Below, one piece after another: positions 60,045 to 64,000 of a stretch of 64,000 nucleotides of DNA (position 1 is its first letter; every line of letters starts with the position of its first letter). The notes below the pieces were generated by a model. It was not told where the DNA came from. It did not search any database and saw only the letters and a list, made by a program, of their open reading frames with translations. Source of the DNA: Gymnogyps californianus (lineage: Eukaryota; Chordata; Aves; Accipitriformes; Cathartidae); the NCBI RefSeq assembly GCF_018139145.2, contig NC_059471.1, forward strand, positions 102,612,914 to 102,676,913. Reading direction: 5' to 3'. A program made the position numbers and the translations under genes.

Positions 60045-63000
60045 AAGAATAGAGACTCTGGGGGTCCACAGCTTTAGGGCTAATGTAGCTGACCATTTTC
60101 TGTGATTGGTTTCCTTCTCCCTGTGAATAGGTTGGAAATAAAAGACAACAATTCTGTTGGAGGCGTTCAGATCACACTGGCAACAATCAGCACATGTTTT
60201 GAATGAATAAAATAAGGACATTCTTGCCAAGTAGTTTCACAAATTCTCAAATATAGTCAAACAAAGACTTAATCTGGGCTCAAAGACACGTATCTCAGCA
60301 GATGTGTGTAAACTAAATCAAATCCCCTGGGAACAGTACTTAGGAGTTATTCTTAGGCGTTGGAAGGACAAGGATGGTCCATCTGTGAATTTATTACAGG
60401 AGATGAGAAGCATCATATGAAAGTCATTGCTGGACTGGAGGACAGCATGGTTGATTTTTCAGGAAGTTTAGAGGTCACTCTTGAAATCTCTGTTTAATTA
60501 AAATAGAATCCCTCAGAATCAGAATAGAACATAACATGTGAAGACTAATTTACTGAGGTGTGGCTGGTTAGTAGGAAGACAGGTAATTTTGCTACTGGAT
60601 TCAGTGGGGCCAGGATTTTGCGGAGTGATTGGAGTGATATAGAAGTTTTTACTAACTCTTTTGACATTTCCTCACTTGTCAGAATAAATATCTTGAACTG
60701 GCAGAAGCATAAATGTTTTAGGAATTTGTGATTTAAAATAGTATGCAAGGATTCTGGTGCAAAGATACCAGTTCTGTGGCAGCTTATTACAGTTACACAC
60801 CATTAAGAAACCCAAACTGAAACAGTGAGTTCTTAAAAAACATAATACAGCCCTTCAGCTTAAACCTCTAGAAGAACATATCTCTATGAGGCCTTAGCTC
60901 CTCTCTCCCCATAGCTGAGTTTACTGAAATAGATGGGCTCTGCCACATGCAGAATTCAAAGCTGTAGGACTGATCCAGTGAGATGCAGATACCGAAGCTG
61001 AGAGGCCCTTATACTTTCCTGGTAGCTCCAATACAGATGATGCAGTGGATTGCAGCTGGGTTGGCGTGGCCCAGATAAAACCTACTGTCCTTCAAAGAGG
61101 AATACCCCAATCCATGAAAGGTCTTACAGACCAAATTCAACGCTTTCATTTTAATCTGGGTGCTCAGCTGTTGGCAGGTGCAAATCTGAAGGCATTGGAA
61201 CCACTCCTATGGAAATTTATCTTCTACTGCAAACAATCCTTCCCTTCAGCCTGCAAGCAAACAAGCTTCGTTCTCCAAAAAAATCTCTGCGATAGTATCT
61301 TGTTGTGGATAGTGTGGCAGCTTTTTTTTGGAAAAGAAAGATTAAAAGATGTTGGATTTCAGTCTTGCTGTGGGAAATGGCAGCTTTGAACAGGTTTTTG
61401 TGTTAGCCAGTTGGAACAATTCTTGTAGTCTGCAATGGTCTGAGCACTGAATGGTGCAGACCTCTCAGATTTTATGGGTGATTTTTTTCTTTTTCCATGC
61501 AAGGTGTCAGATATGAAGACAAAATAAGAAAATACCTGGAACAGCAGGCTGTAGCAGTTAAAAATCCTCTTAGACCTGAAGATTTTTAGAAACATCTGAA
61601 AAGAAATATTTTGAAACAGTGCTTCCTTCTGTAGCTACAAACCATGGGTACCTGGGAGAATGAAGGAACTATGAAATGCTTTACATATGTCAGAGGAGCT
61701 CTGCACAGCATGTAAGTGTGACTCGTAACATAATTTTAATCCGATTGCAAAGAGAAAGTGAAAATGGTTTTGTTATAACAGCAGGGTGTTGCCTTTGGAG
61801 GCTAAATCAGCGCTAAGAGTCCAGGTAGAGATTTGGTCAAAGAAATGAAAACAGAAGATCCATCCAAAACAAACCAGGCAGACAACCATCGCCACCCACA
61901 GATAGTGGCAACTGAATTACAGTTTGCTAACCGGAAGAGGTCAGCAAGGCTGGGGTGAAACTCAAAGTGCGAACAGTTTGAATAAAAAATGTCTGAATGG
62001 GAGCAATATGAGGTCAGAAGGCATTTAGTTTGTGAAAGTCAGACCCACAGGAAGCTCTGCATGTTGCAAAAACATGTTGCAAACAGCTGCATGAACTCCA
62101 GCAAGACAATCCCAACGGCCTGCGTGGGGCTGGAAGCACCAGCCCAGCACACATGACGTGAGCAGCAGCTCCGAAAGCACAGGTGGATTCTCTACTGGAA
62201 GCGTGAATGACGTGACTACTGAGGATGAATGAGCTGCCAGTCTGAGAGCAAACAGGGTCGTGACTCATGTAAAGTTGGACTTTGGTGCTCAGGCACTCAT
62301 CAGCGTGAGTGAGTGAAGTTTGGCTTGTGCTGGTGAGCTCGTCCTCACAAAGGTGCATACACTGACTGTGAACAGCCATGACACTATGTAACCCTTAATG
62401 GTGCTCACTCTGGACAGAAGATCCATTCCCTGGTTAGGCGGAAAAGAAGTACTAAAACCAATTTACATATTAATAGTTAGCTGTCACCTACAAATTACTA
62501 GGATAATTTTTGAGAGACCCATTCATCTGTGTATTTACTTCTAGGAAATGTCTTCATGGACTATTTCAAATTATTCCGTTTCCATCCTCAAAATGTGTAC
62601 TGTGTAATTTCACATTTCTTCACTCCTTATTGCTAAAGAGCAGTGATTTCCAGAAATTCAAACTTTTGCATGCATTCATTCCGCCTGACGCTTCTTTGTT
62701 GTATGTGGAATATGAATCTGAAAGAAAGCAGTTGTGGATGTTAAAAACAGAAACATGGTGAGAGGCTCTGCCAGCGTGCCGTGTTTAAGGTCTGATGCTC
62801 GGAAGTGTTCAGCATTTTCCACTCCTGCTGTCCTTGCATCTGTAGGATGTGAAGCTCCAGCTGGATCTCTGCTAGTTTCTGTGCTACAGCTACCGTTTCA
62901 GTGTTTGCTGAGATTTTAGGCTGTGAATATTTTTCTTTTTCCCCAACAAAACATTTGAGCAGACAGAACTGCTTTCCCCATTCTTTTTCGTCACCAGAGT

Positions 63001-63416
63001 CTAAGGTTAGGTGGAGGAAAGGTTGAAGGTGACCTTCCATGTTTGAAATCAGTGCTGAATTTAATTGCCAAAGTTCAGCCTTCCCTCGCCATCTGGAAGC
63101 TATAGCACCACTGCAAAATGTGGATTGGTGTCAGGAAAATACTAGCAACCTTTACCGTAATGTCTGACTTCTCCTTCCAATGCATACTGCTGCTTAGATT
63201 TTGTGCAACAATTATGAGTGGATGACTTCAAGAGTTTGTAAATATTTTTGAAGTTTTAAATGTTTTTAAATATTCATAGCCATATTCTTGAGGGAATAAT
63301 GCCAGCTTACACCACTTGAGGATTTACCCTCAAGGAGACTTCTGAATGACGCTTTGCAGTAATCATGCAAAGAACACAATCAAAACTTTCAACAAAACTT
63401 TCAACTGTGTTTAATT

Positions 63417-63518
63417 ATAGAATCATAGAATCATTTAGGTTGGAAAAGACCATTAAGATCATTGAGTCCAACTGTAAAACTAACATTGCCAAGTCCACCA
63501 CTAAACCATGTCCCTTAG
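63417..63518 (-). repeat. CR1 3'-terminal fragment
   Basis: On the plus strand it reads ATAGAATCATAGAATCAT, then GGTTGGAAAAGACC and further CR1 3' sequence to about ACCATGTCCCTTA. It is preceded by a small 12-bp tandem duplication of CAAAACTTTCAA (about 63381-63404). Confidence 0.85.
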
Positions 63519-64000
63519 AAAAAAGCCTAGATACCTTTTTCTCTCAGAAAGTGTTTGTTAATGGTGAAAGTGAGGCAAGGTCTTCAATTAATCTGTTAAT
63601 ATATCTAGCTTGCTTTCTTCACCACAAGGTCTCTCTGCAATTCTCTATTTTCGCGAGCATAACTGACAACTGTGGGTACCTGCCATTCTCACCAAAGCGT
63701 CTCACCGAATAGGCTAGAGACCAGTCTGAGTAGAGGGTGGGCAGTCTGTGCCACCTGAAGACTTGGGCGCCAGTTGCTCCCATAGGCTCCCAAACTTACA
63801 GTCTTAGATGACCAGGGTGCTGCCTAACCTTGGAGCTGCCTAAATGTCTGCTTAGAAGTGTGCCTAGCACTGCTCTGATCTGGATGGTGCTGTCCCCAAA
63901 TCTCTGTGCTTGGTCTGACATGTTGAGCCGAGACTCATTAATCTGTCATTCACTACCAGTCTTGCTTCCTAGCCATGGTTCACTTGGCTTCCTCAGAGCA

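Larger units (their letters stand above)
52000..63416. other. Intergenic, no convincing gene
   Basis: Apart from the CpG-rich patch, the TATA and CRE candidates and the T(24) run listed separately, I see no exon series, RNA gene or large repeat. Overlapping frames at 52587-53206 are moderately long, but they use unrelated compositions and lack splice or domain support. Confidence 0.45.

Noticed and set aside
60045..60400. Processed pseudogene ending in the T(24) run
   Set aside because: No recognisable coding sequence lies next to the putative tail, and no flanking duplication is evident.

Overview
This is vertebrate nuclear DNA, almost certainly from a bird. The evidence is CR1-type LINE 3' ends with the ATTCTATG-type terminal repeat, four avian-style solo LTRs of about 575-597 bp with 5-bp target duplications, compact introns, CpG-island promoters, and bird-like cytokine-receptor sequences. 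LTRs of this kind are familiar in neoavian genomes. That hint about the lineage is inference.

Two complete protein-coding genes lie head-to-tail on the minus strand. The upstream gene is IFNAR2, the ligand-binding and STAT-docking chain of the type I interferon receptor. It has a non-coding exon 1 in a CpG island at about 36.3-37.1 kb and coding exons from 33,490 down to 18,578, with a predicted product of 507 aa. The downstream gene is IL10RB, the shared second chain for IL-10, IL-22, IL-26 and type III interferon. It has a CpG-island promoter at about 15.7-16.8 kb and coding exons from 16,499 down to 4,039, with a predicted product of 343 aa. I assembled both exon by exon from splice sites, reading phase and homology. 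All junctions keep frame. The order IFNAR2-IL10RB matches the class II cytokine receptor cluster of human chr21q22 and its chicken counterpart, so IFNAR1 should lie beyond position 1 and OLIG1/OLIG2 beyond the right end (inference from synteny).

Layout: 1-3,497 is the intergenic flank below IL10RB. IL10RB with its 3' UTR occupies 3,498-16,499. A spacer of about 2 kb separates it from the IFNAR2 stop codon. IFNAR2 fills 18,578 to about 36.8 kb and carries three solo LTRs and several CR1 pieces in its introns. A fourth solo LTR lies about 1.1 kb upstream of exon 1. From 38.4 to 64 kb I find no convincing gene. That interval holds AT-rich stretches that look like conserved non-coding DNA, one small CpG-rich patch at 56.3-56.7 kb, a TATA box near it, a CRE plus TATA-like pair at 58.6 kb, and a CR1 end at 63.4 kb.

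The two receptors serve neighbouring antiviral and anti-inflammatory pathways: IFNAR2 pairs with IFNAR1 (JAK1 and TYK2), and IL10RB pairs with IL10RA, IL22RA1 or IFNLR1 (TYK2). The most interesting details are a GC-AG intron in IFNAR2, a spliced upstream ORF ending five bases before the IFNAR2 start, missing conserved ectodomain cysteines, and interferon/NF-kB-type motifs near both promoters. I saw no wholly new biological system.
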